Assembly: GCA_009783605.1 (NCBI GenBank)
Contig: WRDE01000100.1
Coordinates: forward strand, 1 to 7,219
Source: Oscillospiraceae bacterium
GTDB taxonomy: Bacteria; Bacillota; Clostridia; Oscillospirales; Acutalibacteraceae
DNA length: 7,219 nt
Direction of reading: 5' to 3'
Each line of letters starts with the position of its first letter. Positions within the stretch are counted from its first letter, which is position 1. The notes under the pieces were generated by a model. It saw only the letters and a program-made list of their open reading frames with translations. It did no database searches and was not told the origin of the DNA. The position numbers were made by a program, and so were the translations under genes. Of this stretch, positions 1 through 6,174 are shown in pieces.

Positions 1-1593
1 TACTACCAGTTCGGGCGGTATCTGCTGATCTCCTCCTCCCGTCCCGGTTCACTGCCGGCGAATCTGCAGGGGATCTGGGCGGAGGGGCTGAACCCGCCTT
101 GGGACGCGGACTACCATACCAATATCAACCTCCAAATGAACTACTGGCTCGCCGAGACGACCAACCTGAGCGAGTGTCACCTGCCGGTGATCGAATATAC
201 CAAACACTTAGCCGCCCGGGGCGCGGTCACCGCCAAGCATTACTTTGAGAAGCAGGGCGGCGGGGATGTGCGCGGCTGGGTGATCGGGCATGAAAACAAC
301 ATCTGGGGGAATACCGCGCCAGGGAATTGGTATGATGGTTTCTACTGCCCCGCGGCGGCTGCGTGGATGTGTCAAGATATATGGGAATATTACGCATTTT
401 CATTAGACAAAGAATTTTTGCGCGAATATTTCCCGGTTATGCTGGACGCGGCCTTGTTCTGGGTAGATAACCTCTGGGAGGATGAGCGGGACGGGACGCT
501 GGTGTCCAACCCCTCCTATTCTCCGGAGCACGGCCCGTACAGCCTCGGCGCGTCGATGGATCAGCAATTGATCTGGGAATTGTTTGAAATCGTTTTGAAG
601 GCGGCAGATACACTCGCCGACGAAACACCGGAAATCGGTGAAATCGCAGCTGCCCATGAAAAACTGTATAAACCTCAAATCGGCATTATCGGCCAGTTAA
701 TGGAATGGAAAGACGAAACAACATTAAGCCATACCGACTCCGACCGTCACCGGCATCTGTCCCATCTGGTGGGGTTGTATCCCGGCACCATGTATGTGGA
801 CGGTCGGGCAGGCGACGAGGAGAACATAGCGGCTATCCGTAAAACGTTATCCTACCGCACCGACACCGGTATTGGCTGGAGCAAGGCGTGGCGGATCGGC
901 ATTTGGGCCCGGCTGCATGAGGGGGACAACGCGTATAGCATGTATAAAGCGCTGCTGCAGCAGTCAACTTACGCCAACCTGTTCGACGTCTGCCCACCGT
1001 TCCAGATCGACGGCAACTTCGGCGGGGTCGCCGGGGTCACCGAGATGTTGATTCAAAGCCAGAACGGGGAGTTGATCGAACTGCTGCCTGCATTGCCGAA
1101 AACATGGTCGAACGGGAGTGTCAACGGATTACGCGCGCGGGGTGATGTCACGGTGGATATCCGCTGGGAAAACGGTGTATTAAAAGAAGCCACGGTAACG
1201 GCGGGTACCGGATCGAACCGGACAGTCACATTAGCAGCTGCCGGGATCGAAACCGCTTATGTCTGGCGCGCTTCGGACAACAAGGCGGTCGAAACGGAAA
1301 ATACCGGGAATACATTGCGGTTTGAAGTTGAGGCGGGCGAAAAATATATCATTTCCTTTGAAATAGCTGTCAAGCCTGTTCTATACGGCGATGTCAACGG
1401 CGACGATAAAGTGGATGTGGCTGACGCCCGGCTGATCCTGCAGCATTTAGTAGGGAAAATCATATTGATACCGGAACAATTGAACCGTGCCGCCGTACGC
1501 GAAGCCGGAAAAGTAGAGGTTTCCGATGCCCGGTTGATATTGCAAAAACTGGTCGGAAAAATCACGGCTTTTCCGCGGGATTCCGCGGGGTAA
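1..1593 (+). CDS. GH95 alpha-L-fucosidase/alpha-L-galactosidase with C-terminal type I dockerin, 5'-partial
   Basis: The frame is open from base 1 (530 codons visible) and ends at TAA 1591-1593; the start and N-terminal beta-sandwich lie upstream of the window. GH95 enzymes are inverting exo-hydrolases that release terminal L-fucose (some L-galactose) from glycans. The visible part begins in the (alpha/alpha)6 barrel with the family motif SSSRPGSLPANLQGIW (residues 11-26). By family motif, the two water-activating Asn are N41 and N43 (TNINLQMNYW), the general acid is E176 (NPSYSPEHG), and the catalytic Asp is D337 (FQIDGNFGG); HRHLSHLVGLYPG is also present. All four are intact, so activity is expected. 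The C-terminal beta domain starts near LLPALPKTW (361-369). A dockerin follows at about 463-525; its first calcium loop is canonical (D464, N466, D468, D472, D475) and its second is degenerate. The dockerin implies secretion and binding to a cohesin. Substrate choice between fucose and L-galactose cannot be read from sequence. Confidence 0.95.
   Translation, partial: YYQFGRYLLISSSRPGSLPANLQGIWAEGLNPPWDADYHTNINLQMNYWLAETTNLSECHLPVIEYTKHLAARGAVTAKHYFEKQGGGDVRGWVIGHENNIWGNTAPGNWYDGFYCPAAAAWMCQDIWEYYAFSLDKEFLREYFPVMLDAALFWVDNLWEDERDGTLVSNPSYSPEHGPYSLGASMDQQLIWELFEIVLKAADTLADETPEIGEIAAAHEKLYKPQIGIIGQLMEWKDETTLSHTDSDRHRHLSHLVGLYPGTMYVDGRAGDEENIAAIRKTLSYRTDTGIGWSKAWRIGIWARLHEGDNAYSMYKALLQQSTYANLFDVCPPFQIDGNFGGVAGVTEMLIQSQNGELIELLPALPKTWSNGSVNGLRARGDVTVDIRWENGVLKEATVTAGTGSNRTVTLAAAGIETAYVWRASDNKAVETENTGNTLRFEVEAGEKYIISFEIAVKPVLYGDVNGDDKVDVADARLILQHLVGKIILIPEQLNRAAVREAGKVEVSDARLILQKLVGKITAFPRDSAG
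1441..1564 (+). repeat. Dockerin-coding direct repeat, copy 1
   Basis: This stretch aligns without gaps to 5951-6074 with 101 of 124 bases identical by my hand count (about 81%). The last 24 bases (1541-1564) are identical to 6051-6074. It encodes the end of dockerin helix 1, the linker and the second dockerin repeat of the first GH95 gene. Such similarity could drive recombination between the two genes. Confidence 0.85.
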
Positions 1594-1597
1594 ATAT

Positions 1598-1678
1598 TAC
1601 GACGGCTATTAAATGTTGCAATTGATCATATAAAGTGGCCGTCGTACAGCAAGGGATACAAGTCTGATCAAATTGCAA
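1598..1678 (+). other. Two interleaved inverted repeats in the intergenic gap (pseudoknot or switch topology)
   Basis: Pair A is a perfect 9-bp inverted repeat: TACGACGGC (1598-1606) with GCCGTCGTA (1638-1646). Pair B is TTGCAATTGATCA (1616-1628) with TGATCAAATTGCAA (1665-1678), 13 pairs with one bulged base. Arm B1 lies inside the loop of pair A, and arm B2 lies beyond it, so the arms run A1-B1-A2-B2. In RNA this is an H-type pseudoknot or two mutually exclusive hairpins. B is built from two self-complementary hexamers (TTGCAA, TGATCA), which could equally be paired protein-binding sites. There is no G+C-rich stem followed directly by a U-run, so it is not a classical terminator. A role in termination, attenuation or operator binding is inference. 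Confidence 0.5.
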
Positions 1679-1698
1679 GTTTTAAATGCAGGGATAAT
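1673..1698 (+). promoter_or_regulatory. Weak sigma-A-like promoter candidate upstream of the lipoprotein gene
   Basis: GATAAT at 1693-1698 matches 5 of 6 bases of the -10 consensus. The best -35 candidate is TTGCAA at 1673-1678, but the spacer is only 14 bp and this hexamer is also part of inverted repeat arm B2. If used, transcription would start about 25 bp before the ATG at 1729. The evidence is weak; the gene may instead be read from a promoter upstream of the window. Confidence 0.22.
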
Positions 1699-1728
1699 AC
1701 ATAACTATTTTTACAGGAGGGATAACCC

Positions 1729-3420
1729 ATGAAGTACGCCCGTACCGTTGCCGGATTATTTCTGGTCGTCACATTGCTGTTTTGTGCTTCCTGCGGCATG
1801 AAGACAGCAGATGATCCGCTGCAACGTACAGAGCACGCCGATGGCCGGCTGGCGTATCAAGCCGCAGCCGATTCCGCTACAGGAGGGAACAACATGAACC
1901 TGCGCATGACCGCCGCCGCCGACAGCGCCATCTCGCTGACCTGGGACGCGGTTCCGGGAGCCGAGGGGTATAACCTGTACAACGGTTCAACCAAAATCAA
2001 CAGTTCGCCGATCAAGGAAAATTTCTATTGCGTGATCGGGCTTCCGCAAAACACCTTTTTCGCTTTCACCATAGCCGCTGTCACAAGCAGCACCTCAGGT
2101 GCTGCGGGGGTTGAAGGGACGCGCAGCGACATCTACTACGCCGCGACCAGAAGTATGCGGCATACCGGCCCGAAACTACCCTCCGGGGACGGGAAACAAG
2201 TTTCGATGCCTTACAGCGACATGGCTATAAACATGGAATACCTCAGTCCGGCAATGTCTGACCCGGATTATTACTATTGGTGTATCTCCCCTATTGAGGA
2301 CGATGAGGGTAAAACCCATCTTTTCGTTGCCCGTTGGCCGCGGACGAGCAATGGTATGTGGGACTGGAAAGTGACCTGCGAAATCGCGCATTGCGTCGGC
2401 GACAGCCCGGAAGGTCCATTCGAATATGTCGACACGGCTATTTCCAATAAAGATGTGCCGAAACCCCAATTCGCTCCGCATAATGTCCGGGTCAAGAAGA
2501 TAGACGGGTTATACTGCCTTGTCTACATCACCCAAGGCGGGCCGCTGCAGAAGGATCAGAAGATATGCCTCGCCACCTCCGAAAGCCCCTACGGCCCCTG
2601 GACGCTCCAGGGTGAGAAGGGAGACGGCGTCGTCGTCCAGCCCAGCGCCACCGGATGGACAGCGGGCGCCTTGCTCGGCACCGACAACCCGGATATCATC
2701 AAGATCGGGAACGAATACTTCATCTACTTCAAAGCCGGGCTTGACTTCAGCACCATACGGTATGGCTACGCCGTGTCGAGCGAACTGACAAAAGGCTATG
2801 TCAATAGCGAGGACGCGATCACCGATAACCGCACCTATATCGAGGATGCCACCGTTTTTGAGATGGACGGCAAGATATATCTGCTCACTACCGACAATTT
2901 CGGCGGAAACACCGGCGTGCAGGGTTACGGTATCCTGTGGGAGTCGACTGATGGGCGTTCGTTCAAATTGGCAGACGCCAAAGTGGGCTTTGGGGTATTG
3001 AGTGATTATACCGCCATCCCCCCTTACGCCACTGCACCGTATGAAGGCCAAAACAAGGTCGAGCGGCCGGCGGTTTTAATGCGGAACGGCAAGCCGGCTT
3101 ATTTCTATGCCTCCTCCGGGCTCAACATTTTAGGCCTCAGCACCACCAATACCCTTGTCTTCAAGATCAACAGCGATCCGCCCGATACCAACCCGAAGCA
3201 GGCAACCATCAAGTTTGCTGCCGGCGGCGGCAGCGGCAATATGCCGGACGGCATGGCCTTGTATGGCACGAATTATAAGATTCCGGTAAACACCTTCACC
3301 AGATCGGGTATGACCTTCGACGGCTGGACGGCCTCCGGCGCGGTAGTGGGGAATTTCACCGATTCAGACACCGTCAAATACATAATCGGAGAGGTTACCC
3401 TCACCGCGCGATGGAAATAA
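1729..3420 (+). CDS. Lipoprotein: FN3 + GH43/GH117-like five-bladed beta-propeller + Listeria-Bacteroides repeat
   Basis: The start is ATG 1729 with a strong RBS, AGGAGGG (1715-1721), 7 bp upstream; the protein has 563 residues. The N-terminus has a short basic stretch, a hydrophobic core and Cys22 followed by Gly, which fits a lipoprotein signal peptide; Cys19 at the -3 position is atypical for a lipobox. Residues about 55-140 resemble a fibronectin type III domain (ISLTWDAVPGAEGYNLY). Residues about 160-485 look like a five-bladed beta-propeller glycosidase of the GH43/GH117 type, with repeated blade motifs: THLFVARWP (196-204), GDSPEGPFEYVD (from 224), DNPDIIKIGNEYFIYFKAG (319-337), and IEDATVFEMDGKIYLL (371-386). 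Candidate acidic residues are D178/D180, D319/D322 and E372, assigned by pattern only. Residues 491-563 form one Listeria-Bacteroides (InlB B-type) repeat ending LTARWK. There is no dockerin, so it would be tethered by lipid, unlike its neighbours. The exact family and substrate are not recognised. It overlaps nothing and is followed after 13 bp by the next gene. Confidence 0.85.
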   Translation: MKYARTVAGLFLVVTLLFCASCGMKTADDPLQRTEHADGRLAYQAAADSATGGNNMNLRMTAAADSAISLTWDAVPGAEGYNLYNGSTKINSSPIKENFYCVIGLPQNTFFAFTIAAVTSSTSGAAGVEGTRSDIYYAATRSMRHTGPKLPSGDGKQVSMPYSDMAINMEYLSPAMSDPDYYYWCISPIEDDEGKTHLFVARWPRTSNGMWDWKVTCEIAHCVGDSPEGPFEYVDTAISNKDVPKPQFAPHNVRVKKIDGLYCLVYITQGGPLQKDQKICLATSESPYGPWTLQGEKGDGVVVQPSATGWTAGALLGTDNPDIIKIGNEYFIYFKAGLDFSTIRYGYAVSSELTKGYVNSEDAITDNRTYIEDATVFEMDGKIYLLTTDNFGGNTGVQGYGILWESTDGRSFKLADAKVGFGVLSDYTAIPPYATAPYEGQNKVERPAVLMRNGKPAYFYASSGLNILGLSTTNTLVFKINSDPPDTNPKQATIKFAAGGGSGNMPDGMALYGTNYKIPVNTFTRSGMTFDGWTASGAVVGNFTDSDTVKYIIGEVTLTARWK

Positions 3421-3428
3421 GGGGGTGA
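3420..3428 (+). promoter_or_regulatory. Ribosome binding site overlapping the upstream stop codon
   Basis: AGGGGGTGA matches the extended anti-SD complement AGGAGGTGA at 8 of 9 bases, and its first A is the last base of the upstream TAA (3418-3420). The distance from AGGGGG to ATG 3434 is 8 bp and to ATG 3431 is 5 bp. The in-frame GTG at 3425 lies inside the SD itself and is therefore an unlikely start. The arrangement suggests translational coupling of the two genes. Confidence 0.8.
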
Positions 3429-3433
3429 TAATG

Positions 3434-6097
3434 ATGAAAAACAAATTATTTATACAAGCATTGGGCATCACCCTGACAGCCGCTTTGCTGCTGTGCCAGC
3501 CGATTTCCGGCGGTTTTATGGGGACTGCCGCCGCACCCGGATCGGGCAGCGATCTGCTGATATGGCATGATACCCCCGCAAAGGTACCGATTGATGTAAA
3601 AGACCTTTACACTTGGGCTGCCGAAGCCAGCCCGATCGGCAACGGCAGGCTGGGCGCAATGGTCTACGGCGGGGTCGGCAACGAAACGCTGCTGATCAAC
3701 GAGGCGACCATCTGGTCCGGCGGACCGGGGGCATCCCAATATTATAAGGGCGGGAACAAAGGGCTGCCGGCTACCAACAAAATGCAATTAAACCTGCTGC
3801 GCCAGCGGCTGCAGGATACGGGCGATGGAGCCATGTCATGGGATACCGAATCGGCGCTGCGTAATTATCTTGCCGGTGATGCTTCCACCTTCGGCGCTTA
3901 TCAGGAATTGGGCCTGCTCCGAATCAGCGATAATCCGTTGAGTGAATTGGCAAACATGTTGAAGAACATCCAAACCAACACCAGCGCGCCGGGCTCGAAC
4001 TATCAGAGCGTCGAAAAGCTGTTCGATGGAACCAATAGCAGCAAATGGTGTTATCCGAAGGTTCCGAGCGTGGCGGACCCCATCTGGATCAGCTGGGAAT
4101 ACGGCGGTTCGGTCACGGCGGACAGCTACCGCATCGTCACCGCCGAGGATGTGGTTGCCCGCGATCCGAAATCATGGAAACTGATGGCTTCCAATACCTC
4201 CGGCGGCCCGTATACCGTTTTGGATGAACAAACCGATTATGCCCTGCCGGACACCCGTAATGCGCTGGTAAATTTCACTGTCGCCAACCCGATGCCGTAT
4301 AAATACTACCGGTTGGAGATCTATGCTATTAAAGGCGGAGACAGTATGACCCAAATGGCACAGTTCCTGCCGTTGGGCGACTTCAACCGCAATACCGCCA
4401 AACCACCCGAAACCCCATATACCGATTATTCCCGCAGTCTGGATTTAAGGAATGGCATTGTGACCGTCAAATATACCAGCAATGGGACACGATATATCCG
4501 CGAATACTTCGTCAGCGCGCCGGATAATGTTTTGGCGGTGCGGATTTCGGCGGATAAACCCGGCGCAGTATCGTCCTATATCGGCATCGAATCCCGGCGG
4601 CAGAACGGCGACGCCGGCGTTTCCGGTGACACCATAACCCTAATCGGGCAGCCGGATGACCAGCGGACGGACGGATTGCATTTCATCTCCCAGGTCAAGG
4701 TAATACCGGAAGGCGGTTCCCTTTCGAATGCCAGCCCGACCCTGCGGCTACAAAACGCCGATGCGGTTACCATCCTGATGACGGTAGGCACCAATTATAG
4801 GCCCTGTTACGATGATACCTACGACTATTTTTCCGATAGGGAAACATCGTTTACGGCGGTACGCACCCGGACGGCTGCGGCAGCGGGGAAAGGCTATACG
4901 GCGTTGCGGGCTGCTCATGTAACCGATTACAGCGCGTTGTTCAATAAGATATCGCTGACATCCGACGGTATCGCCATGCCCGCCAAAACCACCGCCGCGT
5001 TGGTGAACGGATACGGCAGCGGCAATAATGCGAATGAAGACCGGTATTTGGAACTGCTTTATTACCAATTCGCCCGATACCTTCTGATCTCCTCCTCCCG
5101 TGGGGAGGAGCCCTCCTCCCGTGGGGAGGAGCCCTCCTCCCGCGGCAATGAGATGTCCGCCGCTTCCCGAAGCCTGTGGAGTTGGGGGATGACACAGCTG
5201 AATCAAGGGTCCCATGCGGATGGCATAATTGCTGCCGGTAAACTGGCACAAAGCGGTAATCTGCTGGACTGCCAGCAACCGGTGATGAGCTATATCCGAT
5301 CGCTCGCGGTGAACGGGAGAACTACCGCCGCACACTACCATGCCAAACCCGACGGCACCAATGTGCGCGGCTGGACAGCATACGGCGCAACCAATCTTTG
5401 GGGTTATACCGCGCCGGGCGGATACACACCGGGCTTCTATACACCGGATTCCGGTGCGAAGCTGGCGCTGGCGGTTTGGGAGTATTACCAAAACAAACCG
5501 AACAAAGCGTTTTTAGAGCAAAACTATGAACTTCTGCTGGACGCGGCGCTGTTCTGGGTGGATAATCTATGGGCTGACGCAGACAGCGGGAAATTGATTG
5601 TCAACCCTGCCGTCCGGTCACAGCCTTACGGTTCCGGCGATCACGCAGTCATTAAGCGGTTGTTCAAAGCGGTTACGGATGCCGCCGCTGTTCTTGGGAA
5701 ATCCGGGGACGCAACGGTCGCCGCTATACGCGCTGCGGATGAAAAACTGTCGAAAACGGATGCGCGTGCAGGTAAGACTTGGGCGGAAACGCTTGCGGGA
5801 TCCAGCGGTAATTTGCTCAGCGTATCTAACGGGTTGTCGGTTTATGACAACTATGCGGCGGGAGCGGCGATGTATAATCAATTGTTTGCCCTGCCCGGCG
5901 ACGTCAACGGCGACGGTTATGTCCGGATCGACGACGCGCGGATGCTGCTGCAGCATCTGGTGGGGAAAATAATGTTGACGCCGGAGCAATTGGATCGCGC
6001 CGCCGTGCAGGAGTCCGGAAAAATCACGGTTTCCGATGCCCGCTTGATCCTGCAAAAACTGGTCGGAAAAATCAATAAATTCCCTATTGAGGGATAA
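3434..6097 (+). CDS. Secreted GH95-family pseudoenzyme with inserted discoidin-like domain and C-terminal dockerin
   Basis: The start is taken at ATG 3434 (887 residues; 3431 would add one Met). Residues 1 to about 33 are a Sec signal peptide (MKNK..., hydrophobic core, AAA). Residues about 40-166 are the first part of the GH95 N-terminal domain (SPIGNGRLGAMVYGG, YQELGLLRI). Residues about 167-318 are a discoidin/F5-8 type C-like insert (KLFDGTNSSKW, YKYYRLEIYAIKGG). The GH95 fold resumes at TDYSRSLDLRNG (330 on) and enters the barrel at YYQFARYLLISSSR (543-556). There the protein has a 7-residue repeat (SSRGEEP) and then a stretch without the family's catalytic N-x-N. Homology to the upstream GH95 returns at HY (634-635) and is about 48% identical by hand count over the next 91 residues. 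The general-acid Glu aligns with Q730, and the HRHLSHL and QIDGNFGG segments are absent. A dockerin closes the protein (822 to about 885). The reading frame is intact, so it looks like a retained pseudoenzyme, perhaps a glycan-binding or scaffold component, rather than an active fucosidase. A decaying gene remains possible. Confidence 0.9.
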   Translation: MKNKLFIQALGITLTAALLLCQPISGGFMGTAAAPGSGSDLLIWHDTPAKVPIDVKDLYTWAAEASPIGNGRLGAMVYGGVGNETLLINEATIWSGGPGASQYYKGGNKGLPATNKMQLNLLRQRLQDTGDGAMSWDTESALRNYLAGDASTFGAYQELGLLRISDNPLSELANMLKNIQTNTSAPGSNYQSVEKLFDGTNSSKWCYPKVPSVADPIWISWEYGGSVTADSYRIVTAEDVVARDPKSWKLMASNTSGGPYTVLDEQTDYALPDTRNALVNFTVANPMPYKYYRLEIYAIKGGDSMTQMAQFLPLGDFNRNTAKPPETPYTDYSRSLDLRNGIVTVKYTSNGTRYIREYFVSAPDNVLAVRISADKPGAVSSYIGIESRRQNGDAGVSGDTITLIGQPDDQRTDGLHFISQVKVIPEGGSLSNASPTLRLQNADAVTILMTVGTNYRPCYDDTYDYFSDRETSFTAVRTRTAAAAGKGYTALRAAHVTDYSALFNKISLTSDGIAMPAKTTAALVNGYGSGNNANEDRYLELLYYQFARYLLISSSRGEEPSSRGEEPSSRGNEMSAASRSLWSWGMTQLNQGSHADGIIAAGKLAQSGNLLDCQQPVMSYIRSLAVNGRTTAAHYHAKPDGTNVRGWTAYGATNLWGYTAPGGYTPGFYTPDSGAKLALAVWEYYQNKPNKAFLEQNYELLLDAALFWVDNLWADADSGKLIVNPAVRSQPYGSGDHAVIKRLFKAVTDAAAVLGKSGDATVAAIRAADEKLSKTDARAGKTWAETLAGSSGNLLSVSNGLSVYDNYAAGAAMYNQLFALPGDVNGDGYVRIDDARMLLQHLVGKIMLTPEQLDRAAVQESGKITVSDARLILQKLVGKINKFPIEG
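5092..5145 (+). repeat. In-frame tandem 21-bp palindromic repeat
   Basis: The 19-base palindrome CTCCTCCCGTGGGGAGGAG (8-bp perfect arms, GTG centre) occurs at 5092-5110 and again at 5113-5131. A third left arm, CTCCTCCC (5134-5141), then decays. The period is 21 bp, encoding SSRGEEP twice and then SSRG. Five complementary arms alternate (left, right, left, right, left), so several alternative hairpins are possible. The left arm belongs to a sequence shared with the upstream GH95 gene (25-42 matches 5084-5101), which has no palindrome there. The repeat therefore seems to have grown in place from the native codons. Confidence 0.92.
5951..6074 (+). repeat. Dockerin-coding direct repeat, copy 2
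   Basis: This is the partner of the copy at 1441-1564 and encodes the equivalent part of the dockerin of the GH95-like pseudoenzyme. Both copies share the unusual second loop lacking the first three calcium ligands, so they descend from one dockerin and probably bind the same type of cohesin. Confidence 0.85.
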
Positions 6098-6128
6098 GGC
6101 AAAGAGAATTATACCAAATATTTATCAA

Positions 6129-6153
6129 AAATGTCTATTTAATAGACGCATTT
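6129..6153 (+). promoter_or_regulatory. Dyad symmetry upstream of the discoidin-protein gene
   Basis: GTCTATT (6133-6139) and AATAGAC (6141-6147) form a perfect inverted repeat around T6140. Alternatively AAATGTCTATT pairs with AATAGA-CG-CATTT (6129-6153), giving 11 pairs with a two-base bulge. It lies 22 bp before the ATG and just before the RBS. It could be an operator or a weak hairpin near the RBS. It is A+T-rich and lacks a U-tract, so a terminator is unlikely. The rest of the 77-bp gap shows no convincing promoter. Confidence 0.35.
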
Positions 6154-6174
6154 AAGAAAGGATCGGTATTCATC

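Noticed and set aside
1598..1646. Rho-independent terminator after the first GH95 gene
   Set aside because: The 9-bp stem has a 31-base loop and no following U-tract, so it does not fit a classical terminator.
2509..3051. 180-codon open frame on the minus strand
   Set aside because: It is antisense to the beta-propeller region of the lipoprotein, which has clear domain motifs; no RBS or homology is evident.
3425..3433. GTG 3425 as start of the GH95-like gene
   Set aside because: The GTG is part of the Shine-Dalgarno sequence; ATG 3434 (or 3431) has proper spacing and gives a typical MKNK signal-peptide start.
5092..5145. CRISPR array or transposon end
   Set aside because: The repeats are 21 bp, contiguous, without spacers, in frame within a coding region, and there is no transposase or target duplication.
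5085..5160. Frameshift explaining the loss of the catalytic motif in the GH95-like gene
   Set aside because: The frame stays open and family similarity is in the same frame on both sides (YYQFARYLLISSSR before, HY...VRGW after). I did not find the catalytic N-x-N motif in the neighbouring-frame translations available to me, so substitution plus repeat expansion fits better.
4748..5491. 247-codon open frame on the minus strand
   Set aside because: It lies wholly within the GH95-like gene, its translation has no recognisable domain or signal, and it is kept open by codon bias of the real gene.
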